Of a DNA stretch of 64,000 nucleotides, positions 26,964 through 36,068 are shown piece after piece. The position numbers were made by a program, and so were the translations under genes. Origin of the DNA: Bog-756 sp963841885 (GTDB taxonomy: Bacteria; Actinomycetota; Acidimicrobiia; Acidimicrobiales; RAAP-2); assembly GCA_963841885.1 (NCBI GenBank), contig CAWJEK010000016.1, positions 124,001 through 188,000 of the forward strand, given 5' to 3'. The notes beneath the pieces are model-generated. The model worked only from the letters and a program-made list of their open reading frames with translations, ran no database searches and had not been told where the DNA came from. Each line of letters starts with the position of its first letter. Position 1 is the stretch's first letter.

Positions 26964-27685
26964 ATGACCGACACCCGAGCCCCGGGCACCCGCTCCGGCG
27001 GCGCCCCGAAGCCTGCACCCGAGGCGGTATGGCCCGCCGATCCCGGCCGCGTCTTCGTGGCCGGGGCCGGGGGCCACGAGGAGCCGCCGGCCCTGACCGA
27101 CGGCCGGCGGCTGCGTCGCGCCCTCAACCGCGAGGCCGTGGTCGACGCCCTGCTCGACCTGTACACCGAGGGCAACCTCCGGCCCAGCACCGACGAGATC
27201 GCCGAGCGGGCCGGGATCTCCCCGCGGTCGCTGTTCCGCTACTTCGAGGACGCCGACGACCTGGCCGGCGAGGCGGTCGCCCGGCAGCTGGCCCGCGTAC
27301 TCCCGATCCTGCCCATCGAGACCGGCCCGGACGCCCCCCTCGCCGACCGCGTGGCCGCCCTCGCCGACCAGCGCCTGCGACTGTTCACCACCTCGGCCAG
27401 GCCGCCCACGTCTCGCGCCTGCGGGCACCCTTCCAGCCCCGGCTGGCCGAGTCGCTCACCGAGGCCCGGCGTTTCCTGCGTGGCCAGGTGCGGACGGTGT
27501 TCGCCCCCGAGCTCTCGGCGATGACCGACGAGGCGTCCCGGGCCACGCTGGCCGCGGCCGACGTCCTGACCGGCTTCGAGGCCTTCCAGTTGTTGACCGT
27601 CGACCGGGAGTTCGGCCACGACGAGGTCCGGGCCGTCCTCCTCGCCACCCTGACCACCCTGCTCGCCCCCGGAGCCGGCCGATGA
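26964..27685 (+). CDS. TetR-family transcriptional regulator (one frameshift)
   Basis: About 240 residues. A 45-residue N-terminal extension precedes a TetR helix-turn-helix (VVDALLDLYTEGNL, DEIAERAGISPRSLFRYFED) and a helical ligand domain. The frame breaks near 27389-27394: one missing C in the CACC-TC stretch would give LRLFTTLGQAAHVSRLRAPF and run on to LTVDREFGHDEVRAVLLATL and a stop at 27685. Its stop overlaps the SRPBCC start (ATGA). The probable target is the palindrome at 25756-25782 and its own operon, the usual local repressor arrangement; this is inferred from position. Confidence 0.8.
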
Positions 27686-28095
27686 CCGCCCGCCGAGGCA
27701 GCCTGCGACACTCGATCCGGCTGTACTGCCCGGCCGACACCGTATGGGACATGGTCGGGGCCCCGGCCCGGCTGACCGAGTGGTGGGAGGGTGTCGAGTC
27801 CGCCACGGTCGAGGGCGACGAACGGACGATCTTGACCCGTTCGGGTCTTCCCATGCCCGAGCGCATCCTCACCGTCGACCCCCACCTCCGCCGCTTCCAG
27901 TACCGGATCACGGCACCGCTGTTCGTCGAACACCTCAGCACCATCGACGTCCACGACCTGCAGGACGGCACCTGCCTGACCGTCTACAGCGTCGACGCCG
28001 AGCCCGCCGTGCTGGCCCTGGTCATCGCCGGGGCCGCCCGGGCCGCCCTGGCCGGACTACCCGAGGTCCTGGGCGTGAAGGAGTACCGGCCCTGA
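27682..28095 (+). CDS. SRPBCC-fold (START/Bet v 1-like) protein
   Basis: A 137-residue protein matching polyketide-cyclase/SRPBCC pocket proteins: IRLYCPADTVWDMVGAPARLTEW at the N-terminus, then PMPERILTVDPHLRRFQYRI and a long C-terminal helix (VLALVIAGAARAALAGLPEV). Such folds bind hydrophobic ligands and sometimes catalyse cyclisation or hydrolysis; no catalytic residues can be named here. It overlaps tetR by 4 bases and precedes the sulfatase by 78 bases, so a role in handling the same small molecule is plausible. Confidence 0.72.
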   Translation: MTARRGSLRHSIRLYCPADTVWDMVGAPARLTEWWEGVESATVEGDERTILTRSGLPMPERILTVDPHLRRFQYRITAPLFVEHLSTIDVHDLQDGTCLTVYSVDAEPAVLALVIAGAARAALAGLPEVLGVKEYRP

Positions 28096-28173
28096 GCTGA
28101 GCCGCCCACCCGACCCCGTCCGGGGTCGCCACTGCGCTCCCCCTCCCGGGGGATTCTCGAAAGGAGCCCGCTG

Positions 28174-29724
28174 ATGGGCCGCAAGATCCTCCTGGTCACC
28201 ACCGACCAGCAGCGTTTCGACACCCTCACCTGCAACGGTGGGACCCTGTCCCGGACGCCCGTCGTCGACGGACTCGCCACCGGGGGCGTGCGTTACGAGC
28301 GGGCCCACCCCCAGTCGGTGGTGTGCATGCCCTCCCGGTCGACCATCCTGACCGGCCAGCACCCGAGCACCCACGGCGTCTTCATGAACGGGGTGCCCCT
28401 CCCTCCCGACGCCCCGTCGGTGGCCGAGGTCCTCCGGTCCGCCGGCTACCGCACCGCGCTGGTCGGCAAGGCGCACTTCGAGCCGTACTTCGACCCCTTC
28501 CTCCGCTTCGAGGAGAACCTGCTGTCCACGGAGGGCACGACCCCGCACGGTGGCTCGCGACGCGGCTTCGAGCACCTGGAGACGGCCAGCCACGGGGCGA
28601 TGGGGCCCCTCCACTACTCGCAGTGGCTGATCCACAACCATCCCGAGGCCCTGGGCATGTACTGCCGGGCAATCGACGACCACCTCCAGGTCAGCGCGGA
28701 GGCCGGCGGGGACACCGGGGCGCCGCAGGTCAAGGTCAACCCGATCGAGCGCGGCATTTACCACACCGACTGGGTGGCCGACCGGACGATCGACTGGCTC
28801 GACTCGCTCGACGCCGGGGACGACTGGTTCTGCTGGATGAGCTTTCCCGACCCCCACCACCCGTGGGACCCGCCGGAGTCGGAGATGGGCCGCGTCGACT
28901 GGCGCGAGGTGCCCCTGCCGGCCGGCTACCCCGAGGACCGGTCCACCCGGGAGGCGATCATCGACGGCAAGCCGCGCCACTGGCGGGCCTGGTACGACGG
29001 CACCCTCGTCTCCAACTACGAGGCGCCGGCCGACTGGGTGCCGGCCACCCTCACGCCCGACCAGGTCCGGGAGGTCAACGCCCGCAACGCCGTCGAGGTC
29101 GAGCTGATCGACGAGGCGCTCGGCCGGGTGCTCGGCCGGATCGGCGAGCGCGGCTGGGGCGACGACGTCGACGTGATCTTCACCACCGACCACGGCGAGC
29201 TGCAGGGCGATTTCGGTCTCCTCTTCAAGGGCCCGTACCACGTGGACGCCCTGATGCGGCTCCCCCTGGTGTGGCGGCCCGCCCCGTCCGCCGGGTCCGG
29301 GGCGACGCCCGCGGTCGTGCGTCGGCCGGTCGGCCTGGTCGACCTCGCCCCGACCTTCTGCTCCATCGCCGGCATCGAGCCGCCGGAGTGGATGCAGGGC
29401 CGCCCCCTGCCCGTCGACGAGGCCGACGCCGAGGCCCGGGGCTTCGACAAGGTGCTCACCGAGTGGGACAGCGAGCTGTTCGGCGTCGACGTCCACCTCC
29501 GGACCATGATGCGCGACCGCTGGGTGGTCACCACGTACCGGCCCGGCACCAGCCACGACGGCACCGAGGGCGAGCTCTACGACCTGGTCGAGGACCCGCT
29601 GCAGCGCGTCAACCGGTGGGACGACCCGGCGATGCGCCCGCTCCGCGACGACCTGGTGGCCGATCTGTGGGACTCCCAGCCCGAGGTCCGCGCCGACCGC
29701 CTGTCGCTCGAGGCGCCGGTGTGA
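28174..29724 (+). CDS. Type I sulfatase (formylglycine-dependent)
   Basis: A 516-residue cytoplasmic sulfatase with no signal peptide. The metal-binding N-terminus is VTTDQQRFDTLTCNGG; the active-site Cys51 in VVCMPSRSTILTG fits CxPSR and needs conversion to formylglycine by a separate FGE or by O2/Cu enzyme; FTTDHGELQGDFG supplies the second metal acids. ATG follows AAAGGAG by seven bases. It overlaps the propeller gene start (GTGA). The best general match is to arylsulfatase/choline-sulfatase-like enzymes; substrate not determinable. No dedicated FGE gene is in the window (the EgtB C-terminus shares the fold but not the role). Confidence 0.9.
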   Translation: MGRKILLVTTDQQRFDTLTCNGGTLSRTPVVDGLATGGVRYERAHPQSVVCMPSRSTILTGQHPSTHGVFMNGVPLPPDAPSVAEVLRSAGYRTALVGKAHFEPYFDPFLRFEENLLSTEGTTPHGGSRRGFEHLETASHGAMGPLHYSQWLIHNHPEALGMYCRAIDDHLQVSAEAGGDTGAPQVKVNPIERGIYHTDWVADRTIDWLDSLDAGDDWFCWMSFPDPHHPWDPPESEMGRVDWREVPLPAGYPEDRSTREAIIDGKPRHWRAWYDGTLVSNYEAPADWVPATLTPDQVREVNARNAVEVELIDEALGRVLGRIGERGWGDDVDVIFTTDHGELQGDFGLLFKGPYHVDALMRLPLVWRPAPSAGSGATPAVVRRPVGLVDLAPTFCSIAGIEPPEWMQGRPLPVDEADAEARGFDKVLTEWDSELFGVDVHLRTMMRDRWVVTTYRPGTSHDGTEGELYDLVEDPLQRVNRWDDPAMRPLRDDLVADLWDSQPEVRADRLSLEAPV

Positions 29725-30995
29725 GGACCGGCGCCGACGCCGGGTACTGGAGCGGTCCCTGGCCGGGCGAGGACGGCGGCCCGCGCCGCCTCGGGGTTCC
29801 CGCCGACACCAGCCCGACGCCGACGATCCTGCCGGGCACCGCGGTCGACGTGGTGTCCCGCACCGACCCGTTGGTGACCATGGTGGTGACCCGCGAACCG
29901 GGTGAGGTGTTCCTGCTGCGCAACGGGATGGGAGCCGAGGTGACGTGCTCGGTCGAACGGATCGACCCCGACACCCTGGCCACGGTGGCCGACTCGGGAC
30001 CCCTGGACGGCGGTCGCATGTGGCCGGGGGGACTGGCCGCCCACGCCAATGGATCGCTCTACGTGGTCTTCGGCAACCACGCCCACAAGCTCGCCCCCGA
30101 CCTCTCCCTCCAGGCGTCGGCCGAGCTCCCCGTGACCGTCCCTACAACAGCTTCGTGATCCTCCCCGACGGGACGTTGGTGACCAAGGACTTCGCCGGCT
30201 CGCTGCCCGGGTCGCCGGTCGCCCCCGGCGAGCGGGAGCCGTGCGAACTCATCGCCCTCGAACCCGACGGCCTCACCGTGATCGACCGCTTCGTCCTGCC
30301 CGAACCGTCCATCGCCCGGCTGTCGTCCGACGCCACCCACGTCTACGTGGTCGGCGACACCAGCCTCCTCCGGGTCGGCTGGGACGGCGGGTTCCGCCCC
30401 GAGCCCGATTTCCGGGCCACCTACCTGGCCGCCGAGGGGCAGACCTACGGCTGGGACTGTGTGCTCGCCCTCGGCGCCGCCTGGTTCCTCGACGACGGTG
30501 ACGGGTCGACCAATTTCGACGGCTCGTTCCGCGGCAAGGGCATCTCCACCAGCCCCCTGCAGCTGATCCGGGTCGACCTGGCGGACGGATCCGTCTCGTC
30601 GGCCGCGGTGTGCGGAGCCGCCGGGGGGCTCATCACGAACCCGCCGATCGTCGACGAGGACCGACGCATCGCCGTCGGCTACGACAGCGGCAACGGGGTG
30701 ATGGCCGCGTTCGACATCGCCGCGGACGGGGGCCTCGACCCCCCGGTGGCGACGCGACCACGACCACGCCTCCCACCTCCTCCTGCTGCCCGACCGCGGT
30801 GCCCTCGTGACGGGCGACCACGACCGGGAGCGCATGATCGAACAGGTCGTGGTGGTCGACATCGCCACCGGCGACGAGCTGGTCCGGGCCGACACCGAGG
30901 GACCCCTGCAATCGGCCGTGTTCCCGGCACTGGGGTGGGACGCCACCGTCTACTGGTGCTCGCTGTCCACGGTCAGTCGCCTGCGGTTCGGCTGA
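29721..30995 (+). CDS. Beta-propeller (SMP-30/quinoprotein-like) protein, two frameshifts
   Basis: Roughly 425 residues of short beta-strand repeats such as GGLAAHANGSLYVVFGN, PYNSFVILPDGTLVTKDFAG, SSDATHVYVVGDTSLLRV and GGLITNPPIVDEDRRIAVGY, typical of NHL/SMP-30-like propellers. No signal peptide. Two indels break it: one missing C at about 30131-30135 (CCCC for CCCCC, restoring ELPRDRPYNSF) and one extra C at about 30749-30754 (six for five, restoring LDPRWRRDHDHASHLL). GTG 29721 overlaps the sulfatase stop. Asp/Glu and Asn/His pocket residues are plentiful, so a metal-dependent hydrolase like gluconolactonase is possible but unproven. Confidence 0.68.
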
Positions 30996-31042
30996 CGACG
31001 GCGCACCGTCGCATTCGACGTCCCGCCCACGCTCAACCGCAC

Positions 31043-31510
31043 TCAGTCCCGCTCGACGGTTCGCAGTCCACGTTCCGGCGTCCAGGACTCGACGAGGAGC
31101 CGGGTGCCCTCGTCGTTCAGCGAGGTGACCACCACCTCGGTGATGTCGGCCACGTACATCTCGCCGTCCGGACCTCCCTCGAGCTCATCGGCGACCGGTC
31201 CGACCCGGACCGCCCGGCCGGCCACCTTCGCCTCCCCCGGCCACTCGCTCTCCCTGCCCTCCTCGGGATCCGAGGTCGGACCGTGCAGGGCGAACCGTGG
31301 GTCCCTTTCCAGGTCCGCCCCCTTGCGGGCCCCGGTCATGGATCCGAACCGGAGATCACCGTCGGTGAACTCGCACTCGATCCCGGATATCCGCGGTGAC
31401 CCGTCAGCGCGGATCGTGGCGATCGTCTTGTGTCGCCCGGCATCCATCAGCACCCGCACGCGCTGGGCGAACTCCGGCTCCGCCTCCTCGAAGAACTTCC
31501 ACGACGGCAC
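31043..31510 (-). CDS. Pyridoxamine 5'-phosphate oxidase-fold (FDOR/PPOX) protein
   Basis: A 155-residue split-barrel flavin-binding-type protein: FAQRVRVLMDAGRHKTIATI, RADGSPRISGIECEFTDGDL and ALHGPTSDPEEG are typical of the actinobacterial F420/FMN PPOX family. The reaction is unknown; members reduce quinones, biliverdin or other cofactors with F420H2 or FMN. GTG start at 31510. It converges with the propeller gene (47 bases between stops) and directly follows an AraC-type remnant. Confidence 0.78.
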   Translation of the reverse strand: MPSWKFFEEAEPEFAQRVRVLMDAGRHKTIATIRADGSPRISGIECEFTDGDLRFGSMTGARKGADLERDPRFALHGPTSDPEEGRESEWPGEAKVAGRAVRVGPVADELEGGPDGEMYVADITEVVVTSLNDEGTRLLVESWTPERGLRTVERD

Positions 31511-31545
31511 GGGCCGAACCCTATCCGTGTCCTCCCGGCGACCGA

Positions 31546-31692
31546 TGCCAGCCGTTCCAGGTCCAGGGGTTCGGCGTAGTGCCGGTCGGCGTGGTCCCGG
31601 GCTCGACGGAGCTGCACCAGGGCATCGTCGGGTGCTCGGGTCGAACCCACCGCCGCAGAATACGTCGACCCGTGCGGCCGTGGGGTCGCCAC
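31546..31692 (-). pseudogene. Remnant of an AraC-family regulator (start of HTH domain only)
   Basis: In frame from GTG 31692, about 48 codons read as the beginning of an AraC DNA-binding domain: ALVQLRRARDHADRHYAEPL then DLERLASVAG, the first helix and half of the first helix-turn-helix. The similarity stops abruptly at VAG; the expected MSRxHFxRxF continuation is missing, and 35 bases later the PPOX gene begins. The second HTH is absent. This looks like a deletion remnant. Confidence 0.55.
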
Positions 31693-31708
31693 CGGCGGGG
31701 GCGGTGCC

Positions 31709-32533
31709 TCAGGCCGGTGGCACGTTCCGTTCGAAGATGATCCGTAGCCCGTGCAGCGTGAGCCACGGCTCCACGTACTCGATCTCGTCGGAGTAGGGCG
31801 AGATCAGCTCGGACAGGCCGCCGGTGGCTACCACCGTGCACCCCTTCAGTACCGCCGCGAACCGTCGGCACAGGCCGTCGACCTGGCCGGCGAAGCCGTA
31901 GAGGGCGCCGGACTGGATCGATTCGACCGTCGACTTGCCGATGACGCTGCGGGGCTCCACCAGTTCCACCCGCCGCAGGGCGGCGGCGTGGGCGAACAGC
32001 GCGTCGAGGCTGATGGCCACCCCCGGGGTGATGGCCCCACCCAGGTACTCACCGGCCTCGGAGATGGCGTCGAACGTGGTCGCCGTTCCGAGGTCGACCA
32101 CCACGCAGGGACCGCCGAAGAGGTCGTAGGCCCCGACCGCGTTGGCGATCCGGTCCGCGCCCACCTCCTTCGGGTTGTCGTAGAGGATCGGCATGCCGCT
32201 CTTGACCCCCGGCTCCAGCACCACGGCCGGCACGTCGAACCACCGGGAGGCCATCTGGCGGAGGTTGGCGGTGACCAGCGGCACCGACGAGGTCACCGCG
32301 ATGCCCGACACCGCCCGCTCGATGTCGAGGCCGTTGAGGTCGAGGAGCTGCGTGAGGAGCAGCGCGTGCTCGTCCGCGGTCCGGACGTCGACGGTCGACA
32401 GGCGCCAGTGGTGGGCCAGGCCGACCGGCTCCGTGCCGTCGCGGGGCACGGACTCGTCGACGGGCGCCGTCGGGTCGTCGGCGAAGAGCCCGACGACCGT
32501 CTCGGTGTTCCCCACGTCGATGGCAAGCAGCAT
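31709..32533 (-). CDS. coaX: Type III pantothenate kinase
   Basis: First enzyme of coenzyme A synthesis from pantothenate, 274 residues. The ASKHA-fold phosphate loop is MLLAIDVGNTETVVGLF; the pantothenate site GADRIANAVGAYDLFG and phosphate-2 loop CVVVDLGTATTFDAI are clear, as is GAITPGVAISLDALFAHAAAL. ATG follows AAAGGAAC. It comes last in the minus-strand run panC-nadB-nadC-coaX, 37 bases after nadC. Good fit in length and motifs. Confidence 0.95.
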   Translation of the reverse strand: MLLAIDVGNTETVVGLFADDPTAPVDESVPRDGTEPVGLAHHWRLSTVDVRTADEHALLLTQLLDLNGLDIERAVSGIAVTSSVPLVTANLRQMASRWFDVPAVVLEPGVKSGMPILYDNPKEVGADRIANAVGAYDLFGGPCVVVDLGTATTFDAISEAGEYLGGAITPGVAISLDALFAHAAALRRVELVEPRSVIGKSTVESIQSGALYGFAGQVDGLCRRFAAVLKGCTVVATGGLSELISPYSDEIEYVEPWLTLHGLRIIFERNVPPA

Positions 32534-32570
32534 GATGTTCCTTTCGGAGGGGTGGCCGGCCGGTGGCCGG

Positions 32571-33473
32571 TCAGTCGCGCAGGTCGAGGCCGAGGTCGAG
32601 CACCGGGGCCGAATGGGTCAGGGCCCCGGCCGACAGCAGATCGGCGCCCGCCGCGGCCAGGTCCGGCGCCGAGGCGAGCGTCACGCCACCCGACACCTCG
32701 ACCAGCACCGGCGCGCCGGCGGCCGCCACACGGGCCACCGCCTCGCGCACGGCGTCGGGGTCCATGTTGTCGAGCAGCACGACGGTGGCGCCGGCGGCCA
32801 CCGCCTCGTCCACCTGGTCCAGCCGGTCGCACTCCACCTCGATCATGCGACCGGGCCACTGGGCGCGGGCCCGGCCCACCGCCTCGGAGATGGTGGCCCC
32901 TCCCAGGTGGTTGTCCTTCACCAGCACCGCCTCGGAGAGGTTGCCCCGGTGGTTGTGGCCGCCGCCGGCCCGGACGGCGGCCTTCTCCAGGGCCCGCAGA
33001 CCCGGCGTGGTCTTGCGGGTGTCGAGCACCCGGGTGGAGGGGTTGGCCGCCTGCACGGCGTCGACGTAGGCCCGGGTCAGCGTGGCCACTCCGGACAGGT
33101 GACCGAGGAAGTTGAGCGCGGTCCGCTCGGCGGTGAGGATCGAGCGCAGTGGCCCCTCCACCGTGGCCACGACGTCTCCGGGCGCCACCGTCGACCCGTC
33201 GGGCAGGATCCAGGTGACCGACACGGCGGGGTCGATCTGGGCGAACGCCTCGACGGCACAGGCGCGCCCGGCCACCACGCCGCCGGCCCGGCTCACGATG
33301 TCCACCGTGGCCCGTCGGTCGGCGGCGATCAGGGCGGCCGTCAGGTCGCCGAGGGGGAGGACGTCCTCGGCGATGGCCCGGGCCACGGCGTCCACCACGG
33401 CAATCCGCGGCGGGTCGAGCACCGGGGACCACCCGGCCGCGCCGGACGGGGTCGAGGACGGGTCCGGCGTCAC
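32571..33473 (-). CDS. nadC: Quinolinate phosphoribosyltransferase (nicotinate-nucleotide pyrophosphorylase)
   Basis: Converts quinolinate and PRPP to nicotinate mononucleotide in de novo NAD synthesis, 300 residues. Typical segments: EDVLPLGDLTAALIAADRRA, TALNFLGHLSGVATLT, VLDTRKTTPGLRALEKAAVR with the catalytic Arg/Lys, GGGHNHRGNLSEAVLVKDNH, and DNMDPDAVREAV. GTG start overlaps the nadB stop by 4 bases, so nadB and nadC are coupled. nadA, the remaining step, is not in the window. Confidence 0.95.
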   Translation of the reverse strand: MTPDPSSTPSGAAGWSPVLDPPRIAVVDAVARAIAEDVLPLGDLTAALIAADRRATVDIVSRAGGVVAGRACAVEAFAQIDPAVSVTWILPDGSTVAPGDVVATVEGPLRSILTAERTALNFLGHLSGVATLTRAYVDAVQAANPSTRVLDTRKTTPGLRALEKAAVRAGGGHNHRGNLSEAVLVKDNHLGGATISEAVGRARAQWPGRMIEVECDRLDQVDEAVAAGATVVLLDNMDPDAVREAVARVAAAGAPVLVEVSGGVTLASAPDLAAAGADLLSAGALTHSAPVLDLGLDLRD

Positions 33474-35184
33474 GGTCGCGGCTGGCCGGCCGGGTCCGGC
33501 CCCGGGTCACCGGCGGCGGAGGAGAGCACCGTCCGCCCGTCGGCGGTGTGGACGATCCGGCACCGCCAGGCATCCGACGCCTCGGGATGGTCGCTCCGGG
33601 CGTGCGCACCCCGGGTCTCGGTCCGCAGGGCGGCCGAGGCCAGCACGCTCCTGGCCGCGGTGACGAGGTTGGCCAACTCGCCCGAGGCCCGGTCCGTGGC
33701 CCCGGGCACGATGCCGGACACCTCGTCCACCGTCCGGGCCGCATCGGCCAGGGAGTCGGCACTGCGCACCACCCCGGCACCGTCGGTCATGGCCCGCTGC
33801 AACAGGTCCCGGTACTTGGCGACGTCGGGTTCGCCGGCGCCACCGTCGCCGACGCCGGTACCGGCCCTACGGGCCCCGCCGGTCCCGTCGGGGCCGGGTG
33901 CGCCTCCGCCACCCACCTCGGTGACCGTGCCCTCGAGCAGGGGGATCAGGACACCGGAAGCGGTGGGTCCGTCTCCCCCGCCGAGGATCGTCTCGGCCAG
34001 CCGGGCGCCGAAGACCATGCCCTCGAGCAGCGAGTTCGAGGCGAGTCGGTTGGCCCCGTGGACGCCCGTGCAGGCCACCTCGCCCGCCGCCCAGAGGCCG
34101 GGCAGGGCGGTGGCCCCCCACAGATCGGTGAGCACCCCGCCGGACAGGTAGTGGGCGGCCGGGGCGATCGGGAGCCAGTCGGTGGCCGGGTCGAGACCGA
34201 TGGCGGCCAGCGAGGCGCTGATGGTCGGGAACCGCGAGTCGAACGAATCGAGACCGGTGGCGTCGAGCCACAGGCTCTCGACCCCCTGGGCGTGCATGCG
34301 CTCGGCCATGGCCCGGCTCACCACGTCGCGGGGGCCAGTTCGTCCACGAACCGCTCGCCCCGGGCGTCGCGCAGCAGGGCGCCGTGGCCCCGCAGCGCCT
34401 CGGACAGCAGTGGACGGGGCATGGCCGGATGGTGCAGGGCCGTCGGGTGGAACTGCATGAACTCCACGTCGGCCACCGGGACCCCGGCCCGCAGGGCCAT
34501 GGCCAGGCCGTCACCGGTGGCCTCGGCCGGGTTGGTGGTGACCGCGAACACCTGACCGGCACCCCCGGTCGCCAGGACCGTGTGGGTGGCCCGGACCTCG
34601 ACGCGCCGTCCGGCGGTGTCGAGGGCGATCACGCCCCGGCACCGTCCGTCCTCCACCACCAGGTCCAGGGCGAACCACTCCTCGAGGACGGCGGCGGCCG
34701 AGGCCCGGGTGGCGTCGACCAGCGCCCGCTCGACCTCGGCGCCGGTCGCCGCCCCGCCGGCGTGGACCACCCGGGCCGTCGAGTGTCCCCCCTCGCGGGC
34801 CAGGGCCAGGGCCCCGCCGGGCTGGCGGTCGAAGACGGCCCCCATGGCGATGAGTTGCTGGACCCGGGCGGGCCCCTCGTCGACCAGGACCCGCACGGCG
34901 TCGGCGTCGCACAGGCCGACCCCGGCGGCCAGGGTGTCGGCCAGGTGGAGGTCGGTCGAGTCCTCGTCGCCGCCCAGCACGGCGGCCACACCGCCCTGGG
35001 CCCACCGGGTGGCCGACTGGGACAGTTCCGCCTTGGTGAGCACCCCGACCCGCAGGCCCGGACCGTCGCCGGCGCCGCCGGCCGGCATCGGCGCCGCCAG
35101 TCGCACGGCCGCCGACAGACCGGCCACGCCGCTTCCCAGCACCAGGACGTCGAGCGTCCCGGAGGGAAGTTGGGCGGAGCTCAC
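33470..35184 (-). CDS. nadB: L-aspartate oxidase (one frameshift)
   Basis: FAD enzyme that oxidises aspartate to iminoaspartate for NAD synthesis. N-terminal FAD loop VLVLGSGVAGLSAAVRLA, TRWAQGGVAAVLG, REGGHSTARVVHAGG, LATGGAGQVFAVTTNP, then after the break DSRFPTISASLAAIGLD and HYLSGGVLTDLWGATALPGL. The frame breaks at about 34325: five C where six would give FVDELAPRDVVSRAMAERM. Joined length about 571 residues, slightly long because of a Gly/Ala-rich C-terminal insert. GTG 35184 overlaps the panC stop. An intact nadC beside it argues for a sequencing indel. Confidence 0.9.
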
Positions 35185-36068
35185 GACGGGAACCGGGGAT
35201 CGAGGTTGTCGATCAGCCGGACCGGGCCGACGCGGGCGGCGACGAGCAGACGGAGCGGCCCGGTCGGGGTGACGTCCACCGGTTCGAGGTCGGTGGCGTC
35301 CACCAGGGCGGCGTAGTCGAGCTCCACGAGCGGCTCCTCGGCCACCACCGCGGCCATGGCCGCTTCGACGGCTCGGGCGTCGGCCCCCGAGGCGAAGGCG
35401 GCCGCCCCGGCGTCCAGGGCCCGCCAGAGGGTGACGGCGGCCGTGCGCTCGGCGGGCGAGAGCCGGGCGTTGCGACTCGACAGGGCCAGCCCGTCGGGCT
35501 CGCGCACGATGGCGCACCCCACGACGTCGGCGGGCAGGGACAGGTCGCGGACCATCCGCCGCACCACGGCGAGCTGCTGGAAGTCCTTCTCGCCGAAGTA
35601 GGTACGGCAGCGACCCGCCGCCGACAGGAACTTGGTCACCACCGTGGCCACCCCGTCGAAGTGGCCCGGCCGGGACGCGCCCTCCCAGCGGTCCACCAGC
35701 GAGCGCACGGTCACCGTGGTGGCCGACGGCCGGGGCCAGTCCGGGTACATCTCCTCCACCGACGGTGCGAACACCAGGTCGCAGCCGGTCGCGCCGGCCA
35801 CCGCCAGGTCGGACTCCAGGGTGCGCGGGTAGTTCACCAGGTCGGTCGTGTCGGCGAACTGGGTGGGGTTCACGAACAGGGTGAGAGCGACCACGTCACA
35901 CTCGTCGGACGCCCGTCGCAGCAGCGAGGCGTGACCCTCGTGGAGCGCGCCCATGGTGAGCACCAGGCCGACCGTGCGTCCCGCCCGACGCGCGTCGTCC
36001 AGACGGGACGAGAACTCGTCGAGGCTGCCCGTCACCACCACGTCGGGGGCCGTGGAGGTGGGGCTCAC
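35181..36068 (-). CDS. panC: Pantothenate synthetase
   Basis: Joins pantoate and beta-alanine using ATP, 295 residues. Family motifs: LVLTMGALHEGHASLLRRA (HIGH-like), LFVNPTQFADTTDLVNYPRT, FGEKDFQQLAVVRRMVRDL and LALSSRNARLSPAER. The protein starts at GTG 36068, overlapping the DUF2520 stop. panD, normally next in actinobacteria, is replaced here by nadB-nadC, with coaX following. Confidence 0.96.
   Translation of the reverse strand: MSPTSTAPDVVVTGSLDEFSSRLDDARRAGRTVGLVLTMGALHEGHASLLRRASDECDVVALTLFVNPTQFADTTDLVNYPRTLESDLAVAGATGCDLVFAPSVEEMYPDWPRPSATTVTVRSLVDRWEGASRPGHFDGVATVVTKFLSAAGRCRTYFGEKDFQQLAVVRRMVRDLSLPADVVGCAIVREPDGLALSSRNARLSPAERTAAVTLWRALDAGAAAFASGADARAVEAAMAAVVAEEPLVELDYAALVDATDLEPVDVTPTGPLRLLVAARVGPVRLIDNLDPRFPS

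Noticed and set aside
33470..35184. Calling nadB two separate genes
   Set aside because: The two frames encode consecutive parts of one L-aspartate oxidase with no gap, and one C restores the joint.
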